Positions 12,022 through 19,548 of a stretch of 64,000 nucleotides of DNA are shown here, in pieces; the stretch's first letter is position 1; the number at the start of each line of letters is the position of its first letter. Position numbers and translations under genes: made by a program. This DNA comes from Roseateles aquatilis (GTDB taxonomy: Bacteria; Pseudomonadota; Gammaproteobacteria; Burkholderiales; Burkholderiaceae_C): positions 1-64,000 of the forward strand of contig NZ_NIOF01000012.1 in assembly GCF_002205645.1 (NCBI RefSeq). The letters are read 5' to 3'. Under the pieces are notes generated by a model. The model had not been told where the DNA came from and did not search any database. It saw only the letters and a program-made list of their open reading frames with translations.

Positions 12022-13905
12022 GTGAGGGAACCGCCGCCCATCGCCGATGCCGATGCCTGCAGATCCTGGCTGGACGCCGAGACACGCGCCTATGCCGACG
12101 ATCCCTGCAGCGCGCAGGACCGTGTCACGCCGACGATGGCGCTGTTCGCGCGGGTGATCGACGGCGAGCCCAGTGATTTCGGCGTCGAGCTGGCCTGGTA
12201 CCTCACCGACCTGTGCGGCGAGCTGTGGCGCTCGGAGCAGATCGAGGCGGTGCTGGACGCGGTGATGCCCTGGGTCGGCGCGGGGTTCGGCGAGAAGGCC
12301 GCGGTGCCGGTGATGGCCCTGCGCTGCCGCATGCACCTGCGCTTCGGGCGATTGCGGCCGGCGCTGGTGCTGCTGGACCAGATCACGCGCCGCGCGGCGG
12401 CCAGCCCCCGACCCGTGGATCAGGCGCACTGCGCCCGCGCGATCGGCGGCGCGCTGTCGCTGCAGCGCCAGTTCGAGCCCGCGATCGACGCGATGCGCGA
12501 GGCCCTCCGGATCTTCCGCGCCTGCGGCGACCGTGGACGCTGGGTCGACATCTATGCCTCGATCTCGGTCGCGCATCGGCATCTGGGCCGACGTGACGAA
12601 GAACAGAAGGTGCTGCGCGAAGGCCTGGACGTCGCGGTGGCGCAGCGCCGCTGGATATCGGCCTGCAACACCGGGTCCTCGCTGGCCGAGGAACTCCTGA
12701 TCGACGGTCGTGACGAGGAAGCCGCGACGCTGCTGCGCGACGCCGAGGAATACCTGCGCCTGGCGGGTCCGGGCGGCGAGCGCATCGCCAAGGAGCTCTT
12801 CGCGGCGCAGGCCGTGCTGGCCTGGCGGCGCGGGGACGCGGACTCGGCGATCGCGCTGATGCGGCGGGTGGTGGCGGACAGCCACAAATTCTCGATGCGC
12901 CGGCAGGTCGTGCATCGGCTCAAGCAACTCTCCCAGTGGCAGGAGGACAGCAACCGGCTGGCCGACGCCCTGGCCTCGCTGCGGGACGCGCACGCGCTGG
13001 AGCTGGAGGACACGCGCGTCAGCGGCCGGCTCGACTCGGCCACGGAGCTGCAGCGCATCGAGGTCGCGCATGCGCAGCAACTGACAGCCAGGGCGCGGGC
13101 CCATGCCGACGAACTGGCCGACAAGGCCGCGGCCTTGCAGCAGGCGCTGGACCTGCAGCGCGAGATGCAGGCCGAATTGATCGAGCGCAGCAAGCTGGCG
13201 ACGCTGGGGCATCTGCTGGCCGGCGTCGCGCATGAGATGAACACGCCGCTGGGATCGGCGCTGACGGTGCTGTCCACGGTCACGGAGCTGAACGCCTCGC
13301 TGGTCGACCGGCTGGCGTTGGGCTCGGTGTCGCGCCAACGCTTCACGAGCGATCTGACGCGCTGTCAGGAGAGCGCCGAGCTCGCGCGGCGCAACGTCGA
13401 GCAAGCCCTGGCCCTGGTGCAGAGCTATCAGCACATCGACGCCCGTCACGCGGCGGAGCCGACGCGGCAGGTCGCGCTCGCGGCGTTGGTCGAGGCCGCC
13501 TGGCAGCGCGCGATGTCCCCGGACACGGCGCTGACGCTGTGGTGCGAGACCGACCTGGAGCTGGCCTTGCCCGCCGAGGCGCTGACCGAGGTGATGCTGC
13601 AGCTGTTCCAGAACGTCGAGCGCCACGCCTATGCCGCCGGGCAGGCCGGCGTCGTCGAGGTGCAGGCGCGCGTGATCGACGGACTCGTCCGGCTGAGCGT
13701 GACCGACCATGGCCGCGGCATCGCGCCCGAGCTGTTGCCGCGGGTGTTCGACCCCTACGTCTCCACGCAATTCGGACGCGGACGCAGCGGCCTGGGGCTC
13801 TTCGTCACGCAGATCACGGTTATCCAGCGACTGCGCGGCCGCATCACGGTGGAGTCGACGCCGGATCGCGGGTGCCGGCTGGAGATCGAGTTTCCGACGG
13901 CCTGA
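12022..13905 (+). CDS. TPR-type soluble sensor histidine kinase, orphan
   Basis: 627 aa from a GTG at 12022 (no clear ribosome site; an ATG at 12136 is the alternative). Residues about 30-370 are helical repeats of TPR character (for example ARAIGGALSLQRQFEPAIDA) with no signal peptide or membrane segment. A coiled coil (370-400) leads to the phosphoacceptor H404 in AGVAHEMNTPLG. The ATPase domain shows an N box (LFQNVERHAYA), a D box (DHGRGIAPEL) and a G2 box (GRSGLGLFV). The variant N box and the TPR input suggest a cytoplasmic protein-binding signal. No response regulator lies nearby. Confidence 0.85.
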   Translation: MREPPPIADADACRSWLDAETRAYADDPCSAQDRVTPTMALFARVIDGEPSDFGVELAWYLTDLCGELWRSEQIEAVLDAVMPWVGAGFGEKAAVPVMALRCRMHLRFGRLRPALVLLDQITRRAAASPRPVDQAHCARAIGGALSLQRQFEPAIDAMREALRIFRACGDRGRWVDIYASISVAHRHLGRRDEEQKVLREGLDVAVAQRRWISACNTGSSLAEELLIDGRDEEAATLLRDAEEYLRLAGPGGERIAKELFAAQAVLAWRRGDADSAIALMRRVVADSHKFSMRRQVVHRLKQLSQWQEDSNRLADALASLRDAHALELEDTRVSGRLDSATELQRIEVAHAQQLTARARAHADELADKAAALQQALDLQREMQAELIERSKLATLGHLLAGVAHEMNTPLGSALTVLSTVTELNASLVDRLALGSVSRQRFTSDLTRCQESAELARRNVEQALALVQSYQHIDARHAAEPTRQVALAALVEAAWQRAMSPDTALTLWCETDLELALPAEALTEVMLQLFQNVERHAYAAGQAGVVEVQARVIDGLVRLSVTDHGRGIAPELLPRVFDPYVSTQFGRGRSGLGLFVTQITVIQRLRGRITVESTPDRGCRLEIEFPTA

Positions 13906-13940
13906 GCGGGCCGGCGCCATCTGCGCCATCTGCGCCATCC

Positions 13941-13996
13941 GCGTCATCGCGTCATCGCGTCATCGCGTCATCGCGTCATCGCGTCATCGCGTCATC
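13941..13996. repeat. 7 x 8-bp tandem repeat (GCGTCATC)
   Basis: Seven exact head-to-tail copies of GCGTCATC, preceded from about 13917 by three degenerate GCCATCTGC-like units. It lies just after the kinase stop codon and 120 bp before the DUF6265 gene. It is noncoding; the unit length is not a multiple of 3. Likely a slippage-prone minisatellite. Confidence 0.9.
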
Positions 13997-14115
13997 GCGC
14001 CAGGATCGTGTTCTTCCTTCACAGTCCAGGCGCGCCGGCGAGTCACGCCGATGCGGGGTTCCGTCCGAGAACCCGTTCGCGTTAGATTCGCGCATCGATA
14101 CTTGGAGTCAACGCC

Positions 14116-14607
14116 ATGCGCTGCTTCATCGCCGCCCTGATCGCGGCCCTTCTTTCCTCGCCGATGGTCGCGCGGGCCGAGGATTCACCGCTGGAGCAAC
14201 TGAGCTGGCTCGCCGGCTGCTGGGCCGCCGAGAACGGCGAGGCCGGCTCTGTCGAGCACTGGCTGCCGCTGGCCGGCGGCACGATGCTGGGCATCGGCCG
14301 CACGGTCAAGAACGGCCGCACCGTCGAGCACGAGTTTCTGCAGATCCGCCTCAACGCCGAGGGTAAGCCGGTCTACATCGCATTGCCGTCGCGCCAGAAG
14401 GAAGCGACGTTCGTCGCGACGTCGATCGGCGACCGCGCCGTCGTCTTCGAGAACCCGGCGCACGATTTCCCTCAGCGGATCAGCTACCGGGCGGTCGGGG
14501 ACGATCGCCTGGCCGCGCGCATCGAGGGGCTGCGCAACGGCGCGGCGCGGGGGATCGACTTCCCCATGAAGCGGGTGAGTTGCGAGGAACCGGCGCACCG
14601 GCGCTGA
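14116..14607 (+). CDS. exported DUF6265 protein
   Basis: 163 aa. A signal peptide (residues 1-21, ending VARAED) is followed by a compact beta-rich domain with LSWLAGCWAAENGEAGSVEH, LPLAGGTMLGIGRTVKNGR, EHEFLQIR and FENPAHDFPQRISYR. These are the conserved blocks of DUF6265, a lipocalin/FABP-like family of unknown function. It has its own leader with the tandem repeat upstream, and is convergent with the small gene ending at 14610. Confidence 0.85.
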   Translation: MRCFIAALIAALLSSPMVARAEDSPLEQLSWLAGCWAAENGEAGSVEHWLPLAGGTMLGIGRTVKNGRTVEHEFLQIRLNAEGKPVYIALPSRQKEATFVATSIGDRAVVFENPAHDFPQRISYRAVGDDRLAARIEGLRNGAARGIDFPMKRVSCEEPAHRR

Positions 14608-14609
14608 CC

Positions 14610-14957
14610 TCACTTCCTGGCCGACGCCTTCGACTGTCTCGCCGTCTTCGCCGTCTTCGCCGTCTTCGCCGTCTTCGCCGCCGCCGCGCGACGCGCGGGC
14701 TTGTATCCCGGCGCGGCGCCGGCGTCCTCATCGGCGTGCAGCGCGCCCACCGCCTTCGCATTCAAGGCGACGGCCTTGTCCGCCGACATGGAGAACGCGG
14801 CGATGCCCGCGCTTTGCGCGCCCAGCCGCCGCGCCGCCGCAAGCAACTCGGGCGGCGGCTCCGCCGTCGATCGCGACGCGTGATCGGGCTTGGCCTCGAG
14901 CGCTTCGAGGACCTTGGCATCGATGCTCTTGCCATCGATCTCGATCGTCACCTTCAT
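14610..14957 (-). CDS. small acidic-to-basic hypothetical protein
   Basis: 115 aa from the ATG at 14957, preceded by a GGAGACC-like ribosome site. Residues 1-25 (MKVTIEIDGKSIDAKVLEAL) look like a short beta-alpha unit, the middle is Ala-rich, and the tail (residues about 88-115) is a Lys/Ala/Thr repeat coded by tandem 9-mers. No family recognised. It is the last gene of the minus-strand cassette that holds the glutaminase-like protein, and may be the least conserved part of it. Confidence 0.55.
   Translation of the reverse strand: MKVTIEIDGKSIDAKVLEALEAKPDHASRSTAEPPPELLAAARRLGAQSAGIAAFSMSADKAVALNAKAVGALHADEDAGAAPGYKPARRAAAAKTAKTAKTAKTARQSKASARK
14641..14676. repeat. 4 x 9-bp repeat coding AKT units
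   Basis: Four exact copies of GCCGTCTTC on the plus strand, read on the minus strand as repeated Lys-Thr-Ala codons in the tail of the small hypothetical gene. The period is in frame, so copy number can vary without a frameshift. Confidence 0.85.
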
Positions 14958-14989
14958 GGCGGTCTCCTTCACCCTTCGCCCTTCACTAT

Positions 14990-15244
14990 TCACGACAGCA
15001 CGGCATATCGGCCCTCGAAGACCACCGGCGCATTGGTCAGGTTGCGCACCGTGATCCAGTAGGTGCAGTCGTTGCTGTTGGCGCGCTCGACGGCGACCTC
15101 CCAATCGACCTGCGGGGCCCCGGACCGTGGCGAGGTCGGCATCATGGTCCAGACCACGTGCTGCGCCGCGCCCCACCCCCAGGTGAACCAGCGAGCCGTC
15201 TGATTGGGCTGCAAGGTCCCCGTCCACTGCGAACCTGTGTACAT
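14990..15244 (-). CDS. stand-alone copy of the cassette's C-terminal beta domain
   Basis: 84 aa, ATG at 15244 with GAGAGGA upstream. The whole protein aligns to residues about 184-264 of the gene just upstream: 45 of 80 aligned positions are identical by my count, including RWFT-x-GW, VERA, CTYWITV, NLT and FEGR. The composition (Trp, Thr, alternating hydrophobics) suggests a small beta sandwich. There is no signal peptide. It might be a binding or targeting module, or compete with the same domain on the larger protein. The domain is not one I can name. Confidence 0.75.
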   Translation of the reverse strand: MYTGSQWTGTLQPNQTARWFTWGWGAAQHVVWTMMPTSPRSGAPQVDWEVAVERANSNDCTYWITVRNLTNAPVVFEGRYAVLS

Positions 15245-15258
15245 CGTCCTCTCCCGGC

Positions 15259-16053
15259 TCAGTTCAAGAAGTTGAAGCGCCCTTCGAAGCGCACCGCCTC
15301 GGCGGTGAGGTTGCTCACCGTGATCCAGTAGGTGCAGCTGTTGGCGTCGGCGCGCTCCACCGCGACCTTCCAGCTCAATTGCGGCCCGCCGGGACATGGC
15401 GTGATCGGCATGACGGTCCAGATCACCTGCCGGTTGGCCGGCCACCCGAAGGTGAACCAACGCTTTTGCGCGCTGGGCTCGATCGTGCCCAGCCACTGCA
15501 CGCCCGGGCCCCGCACCATGCAATCCGGATACGGCGGTGGGCCGGACGTCGACACGGACCGCAACCGCAGCTGGTTGCGATAGTCGGACAGCACCTGATT
15601 CGTCTGCGCGTAGGTGGGATCGAATCGTTGCGGCGCATAGAACAGGTGGAAGATCTCCGGGCCCGTCGGCGTGAGCGTGGGACTCGGATCCCCCTGGGCG
15701 CCGGCCCAGGTCGCCTGCGGCACGGGCCCGTCGAACAGCGACGGATCGACCACGTGGGTCTGCACCCCGCCGCCGCCGACCACCTGCAAGGTCGGCGCGA
15801 CATGCCAGCCCCAGTTGACGACGCAGCCGGGCTTGTTCTTCGAGGCCACGCGCAACGCGCCCTGGATCCAGATCTTCTGCGGCGTCTCGCCCGCGGCCAG
15901 CATCAACCGGCACATCTCGTGCGCGCGGCCCCAGCACCCGTCATCCGGGTAGAGAAAGGGGATGCACGGCGCGGCCGGATTGCCCGGGCAGCACACGCGT
16001 GTGTTGACCAGATTGAACAGCTCGCGCGCCCGCCCCAATGTCACCGTGCCCAT
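15259..16053 (-). CDS. protein-glutaminase-like cysteine enzyme with C-terminal beta domain
   Basis: 264 aa. Residues about 1-130 carry a papain-like triad in the spacing of the protein-glutaminase (Gln_deamidase) family: Cys in DDGCWGRAHEMCRLM (C40), His in VVNWGWHVAPTLQV (about H84) and Asp in THVVDPSLFDGPV (about D104). Characterised members deamidate glutamines on proteins. A linker (130-180) joins the second domain, RWFTFGW to FEGRFNFLN, which is duplicated as the next gene. No signal peptide is visible. Close to the next gene (14 bp) and 15 bp after the preceding one, so they form an operon. The enzyme class is inferred from motif order, not tested. Confidence 0.7.
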   Translation of the reverse strand: MGTVTLGRARELFNLVNTRVCCPGNPAAPCIPFLYPDDGCWGRAHEMCRLMLAAGETPQKIWIQGALRVASKNKPGCVVNWGWHVAPTLQVVGGGGVQTHVVDPSLFDGPVPQATWAGAQGDPSPTLTPTGPEIFHLFYAPQRFDPTYAQTNQVLSDYRNQLRLRSVSTSGPPPYPDCMVRGPGVQWLGTIEPSAQKRWFTFGWPANRQVIWTVMPITPCPGGPQLSWKVAVERADANSCTYWITVSNLTAEAVRFEGRFNFLN

Positions 16054-16068
16054 GGATGAATCCTCCCG

Positions 16069-16569
16069 CTACCGAAGGCGCTCGTCCGCCGGCTTCACGT
16101 CGACGATCGTGGGCGAGTCCAGCGTTTCGACGACCCACACCATGCTTTCGTCCTTCTGCGCGGTCCGCAACAGCCTCAGCAGTTCCTTGAAGCGCGGATG
16201 GCCGTGGTGCAGGACGTGCACGGCATGCGAGAGCAGGAAGTTCACCTGCATGTCGCCCCGTTCGTTCTCCCGGATGTCACCCACCGGTTGCAGCAGCGGC
16301 TGAAGCAACTGGGAGATCCGACGCGTCTTCGCATCGAGCTCGACATAGATCGGACGCCGCTGGTCCCGGAGCTGGCGGATCACGTCCAGCCAGGTCGCGT
16401 CCCGCGTCGTGGCCAGGTCCAGCAGGCCCGTGAGTTGCGGACCGAGGCTGACCAGCGCCGGACGGTCGATGCCCGCCGGCCGCGCGGTGCGCAGGTCGGC
16501 ATGCGCGAGCACCGCCGCGCCTTCTTCGATCGCTTCGACGTGTCCAAACGCGGCGACGACGGCGGCCAT
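16069..16569 (-). CDS. conserved-looking hypothetical protein, first gene of the cassette
   Basis: 166 aa from the ATG at 16569; longer in-frame starts exist up to 16839 but read through poor coding sequence. The N-terminal third is Ala-rich (AFGHVEAIEEGAAVLAHADL). The centre has PIYVELDAKTRRISQLLQPL and the end HPRFKELLRLLRTAQKDES with VWVVETLDSPTIVDVKP. That last part looks like a compact alpha/beta module. No family name can be given. It heads the operon with the glutaminase-like gene and faces the unknown gene at 16885 across a 315-bp divergent region, so it could be a chaperone, inhibitor or regulator of the enzyme. Confidence 0.65.
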   Translation of the reverse strand: MAAVVAAFGHVEAIEEGAAVLAHADLRTARPAGIDRPALVSLGPQLTGLLDLATTRDATWLDVIRQLRDQRRPIYVELDAKTRRISQLLQPLLQPVGDIRENERGDMQVNFLLSHAVHVLHHGHPRFKELLRLLRTAQKDESMVWVVETLDSPTIVDVKPADERLR

Positions 16570-16884
16570 GAGGCATCCCCCGGTTGATGACGTCAACCTT
16601 GACGAGGGGAACGATATGCGACCCGAAAACGAAAGGACAGGCGCGCATCCATCGGATTGACGATGCCACCCGGAGACCTCGACCGCGAATGCGACGCCGC
16701 CTGCCGACTCTTCATCAATCGGGCGTTGCCTCCTTCGGCTTGATGATGACGGCATCCGTGCGTTGCCCATCATCATCTGGTGACCTGTCATGCCGATGGC
16801 GTTCCTGTCATCGGCACTCCCACGACGGCCACAGCTCATGTCTCCCGATGCAGTTCCGCAGGCCCACCTTCTTGGAGAGCGTCA

Positions 16885-17568
16885 ATGGAATCGAACGAGA
16901 TGCAGCTCGTTGCGCTGGTCAATCTCCTGACCGACGCGGTCTATCCCAACCCGGACGACCCCGGACCGATCGGACCCTGGGGCCCCTGGATCCGGGACGC
17001 GCTGGCGAGAGGGCCATTGCCCGACCCCTGGCGCGCACGCGCTGCCGCGCAAACCTCAGACGGTCATTGGTGGCAAGAGCATCACCCTGGGCCGCCGCCC
17101 TACTGGGGCGCCGTGATCGCGGCGTTGACGAACCTCGCTGGACATGTCGACAACCGCGAGAACCCGTTCGGTGGCGGCCAGCCACGTCCCAACTGGGCGA
17201 TCAACGCGATGCTGCGAGACCTTGCCTCGCTCAATCCGCAACCGCTGCCGCCGGTGGATTCCGGCATTGTCTTTGCGCGGACCTTGGCCAGTGTCGCCTT
17301 GAGCCGAGCACACGAGGCCGGCGCCGAAAAGGGCAGCGACTTGTTGCACCGTTTCTCCGAGGACTGGTGCGGCACCGTCATTCTGGTTCCTATCCCGCTG
17401 AAGCCGGGCGACCCGGGCGCACCCCGCCCTCCCCGTCCGCAGGAATCGTTGGTGCTGGGTGCGGCGCTGATTCGCGCAGCCGGGTCCATCGAAACCGTCG
17501 GATTGAAGAAGGCTGTCGAAGAATCGGGCCGCCGGATATTCGAGCATGGACTTTCGGGCGTGCGCTGA
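16885..17568 (+). CDS. hypothetical protein with LNPQPLPP motif
   Basis: 227 aa, ATG at 16885 with GGAGAG six bases upstream. It begins MQLVALVNLLTDAVYPNPDD, has PIGPWGPWIRDAL, aromatic DGHWWQEHHPGPPPYWGAV, and the proline motif LNPQPLPP at about residues 117-124, then FARTLASVALSR and a C-terminal helix. Proteins with the NPQPLPP motif recur in uncharacterised cassettes, but I know no function. It is divergent from the glutaminase cassette and is probably part of it. No signal peptide or membrane helix. Confidence 0.65.
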   Translation: MESNEMQLVALVNLLTDAVYPNPDDPGPIGPWGPWIRDALARGPLPDPWRARAAAQTSDGHWWQEHHPGPPPYWGAVIAALTNLAGHVDNRENPFGGGQPRPNWAINAMLRDLASLNPQPLPPVDSGIVFARTLASVALSRAHEAGAEKGSDLLHRFSEDWCGTVILVPIPLKPGDPGAPRPPRPQESLVLGAALIRAAGSIETVGLKKAVEESGRRIFEHGLSGVR

Positions 17569-18198
17569 CACCCTGGGAAAGGATCGCCGCGCCATGATCT
17601 CGGTGGTCTGCAGGAAGAGGTCGAGAGCCCCTTTGAGGGGGTCACCCCGGGTCGCCCCCCCATGAGCTGTGGGAATGGTGCCGTTCGAACTCGGCTGGCG
17701 AAGTGCGGCCTGCGGTTGCAAACTTCAGCAAACCTGAACGCACGGTTGGGCTAGCTGAGCACGTTTAGCAGGAGCTTTCAACGGCAGGTTCGCAGCGGTT
17801 GCCTCCATCGGCGAAAAGCCACCGAGTTCACGCTGCTTGGCATGAAGCAGTCGCCGGCACACTCTGCCGGCTGACGGCTTCAACGACCGGTATTGAGAGT
17901 ACTGCGCTCATCTGGTGCGGCTGCCCGCGGCTGTAGTCGTCGACTCGCGCCGGAATGTCTGATGCTTGCCGGTTCGGAATGGCGCTATCGACCCTGAGCA
18001 GTCCTCGGTCCGGCCAATCACCGCGCCGGTTAGCGGTCGCGGAGAGTTAGGCCCTCCAGCGCCTGCACCAGCGCTTCAAGATCCATTCCGGTGTGGCTAC
18101 TTCCATAAGTACTGCGGCGACCCAGCATGATTAGCTGGACACCTGACGGGCGATCGACGCACAAAATGGTGCTGCAATTTCGCGGCTAGGATGGGTTC
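17569..18198. other. 630-bp region with gene scraps, no intact gene
   Basis: At the start of the lower-GC accessory patch. It holds a possible transposase tail (17642-17703, minus), a hairpin-like CCCCTTTGAGGGG at about 17629-17641, and a 32-codon minus-strand frame 18030-18128 (MLGRRSTYGSSHTGMDLEAL start) that is open further upstream to a TAG but has no recognised match. It reads as a scar of past insertions. Confidence 0.45.
17642..17703 (-). pseudogene. possible IS transposase C-terminal scrap
   Basis: The minus strand reads TSPAEFERHHSHSSWGGDP and then stops. SPAEFER near a stop is common at the end of IS3-type OrfB transposases. The upstream frame does not show the expected RRHSALGY block, so only a fragment, if any, is left. 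Confidence 0.25.
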
Positions 18199-19275
18199 AT
18201 GACCGCCCAGCAATCAATTCAGTTCAAAGCCCCGCGTTCGCTTGATCTCCCCTCTGCACTTACGTTCGCGCAGCAGATTTCCGCTGCGCCAGACGCGGAG
18301 GAGTACGTCGTCGACTTCTCGGGCATGGGACACGTCGAGCCTTTTTCGATGCTTTTGATTTCCAGCGAGCTCCGCAATCTCGCACGTCGGAACCATGGGC
18401 CGAAGCTGCTGTGCACCGACTTCAAGCAGTGCACATACGCCGCCCATATGGGATTCTTCCGTTCGTTCGATTTGGCCTACGGAAATGCGCCCGGACAAGC
18501 TAAGGGCAGCGAGAACTACCTCCCCATCACCATCTTCGATTCGCGCGAAGTCGAGCGAGAAGCATTCGAGCAAGGAATTGAAGTGGGGAACCAAGTGGAG
18601 TCCATAAGCAAGCGAATGTCAGCCGTACTCTGCGGCAGCGACGAGGGCGACCTTTTCGACACTTTGGCCTATTCCATTCGAGAGATCATCCGGAATGTCA
18701 TTGAGCACAGCGGGGCTGAGAGATTTGGAATTTGTGCGCAACATTGGCCCACGAAGAAGCGAGTTGAGGTGGCTATCTTGGACCGCGGCTCGGGCCTCCG
18801 GTCAAGCCTTTCCAGGAATCCATACATTGATGTATCGGATGACAAGAAGGCTCTCAATTACGCCTTGATGCCAGCGGTTTCCGGTAAGGCATTTAAGGGC
18901 TCTCGCGTCAATACAAAGGGAAACTGGGCAAACTCAGGATTCGGTCTCTACATGACCAACCGAATCTGCAGGAACGGCGGCAACTTCTTCATCGCCAGCG
19001 GCGCGACTTCCATGCTTCTAACCAGAGGGCAAGGTAAACGCTACTACGATTGCAGTCTAGACGGCACTGCGGTGCGCATGGTCATCGATACCTCTGTACT
19101 CACAGGCCTGCGTGACGCGCTGGGGAGATATCGGGAAGAGGGTTACGAAATTCAACGCAAATACAAGGAGATCGTGAGCATCGACCCTTCGTCGGCATCG
19201 CTCATGCTTTCAGAGGATTTCGATGTATCGGTTGTTGACCGGATCCTAGTAAAGCTGAAGCGGGCCCTAGGCTGA
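18199..19275 (+). CDS. STAS-like domain fused to a GHKL ATPase
   Basis: 358 aa. Residues 1-100 look like a STAS fold (EEYVVDFSGMGHVEPFSMLL). Residues about 150-300 carry a histidine-kinase-type ATP-binding domain: N box IREIIRNVIEHSGA, G1-like ILDRGSGLRSSL and a G2 box NSGFGLYMTNRI. There is no dimerisation helix with a phosphoacceptor His, so it is not a classical sensor kinase. It resembles anti-sigma-type or MutL/Hsp90-type GHKL ATPases, and such STAS/GHKL proteins occur in mobile and defence-associated regions. The GC content is clearly lower than in the flanks, suggesting recent acquisition. Partner unknown. Confidence 0.75.
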   Translation: MTAQQSIQFKAPRSLDLPSALTFAQQISAAPDAEEYVVDFSGMGHVEPFSMLLISSELRNLARRNHGPKLLCTDFKQCTYAAHMGFFRSFDLAYGNAPGQAKGSENYLPITIFDSREVEREAFEQGIEVGNQVESISKRMSAVLCGSDEGDLFDTLAYSIREIIRNVIEHSGAERFGICAQHWPTKKRVEVAILDRGSGLRSSLSRNPYIDVSDDKKALNYALMPAVSGKAFKGSRVNTKGNWANSGFGLYMTNRICRNGGNFFIASGATSMLLTRGQGKRYYDCSLDGTAVRMVIDTSVLTGLRDALGRYREEGYEIQRKYKEIVSIDPSSASLMLSEDFDVSVVDRILVKLKRALG

Positions 19276-19422
19276 AGAGTCGCACCGTCGACAGAGTGCC
19301 GCGGAGCGGCCGTTGACGATCTTCCGGTCTTGGCCGAACCCGTGAGTTCGACTGGTCACGTTAAAGCCGACTTCCAACGTCTGGCTCATCCTGCTGGGCC
19401 CTCAACTCGATAGGAGACCATC

Positions 19423-19479
19423 ATGGGTAACCGTTTGCTGCAGTGGATGGCTACGCCACCTGCTGAGCGCCAACGTTAG
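19423..19479 (+). CDS. possible 18-codon micro-ORF
   Basis: ATG at 19423 is preceded by TAGGAGACCATC, a very good ribosome site, and encodes MGNRLLQWMATPPAERQR before TAG. It may be a leader peptide or just the start of a gene lost by deletion. No match is known. Confidence 0.2.
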   Translation: MGNRLLQWMATPPAERQR

Positions 19480-19485
19480 AAGGCA

Positions 19486-19536
19486 ATGGAGCAACTCAAG
19501 GACTTCTCTGACAGTCGTCTTGTCGATGGCCGCTGA
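19486..19536 (+). pseudogene. 5' stub resembling an HNH-endonuclease gene
   Basis: The frame MEQLKDFSDSRLVDGR followed by TGA resembles the N-terminus of HNH proteins that start with DFSDSRLVDGRC and continue into a YCGG zinc motif. Here the Cys codon position is a stop and the downstream sequence is unrelated, so a break point lies at about 19533. The similarity is from memory and unverified. Confidence 0.25.
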
Positions 19537-19548
19537 CGCCCCAACTCC

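Noticed and set aside
13917-13996. CRISPR-like array at the GCGTCATC repeats
   Set aside because: Units are 8 bp with no spacers and no cas genes; it is a simple tandem repeat.
14957-15227. Upstream extension of the small hypothetical gene (14610-14957) to 15227
   Set aside because: The added part is the out-of-frame shadow of the 84-aa beta-domain gene, which has a proper start and a paralogue.
17740-19490. GTTRRRY-like strings (for example GTTGGGC near 17750, GTTAGGC near 18046, CAACGTTAG near 19475) suggesting integron attC sites
   Set aside because: No matching inverse core sites or paired L-boxes were found to form attC hairpins, and no integrase is in the window.
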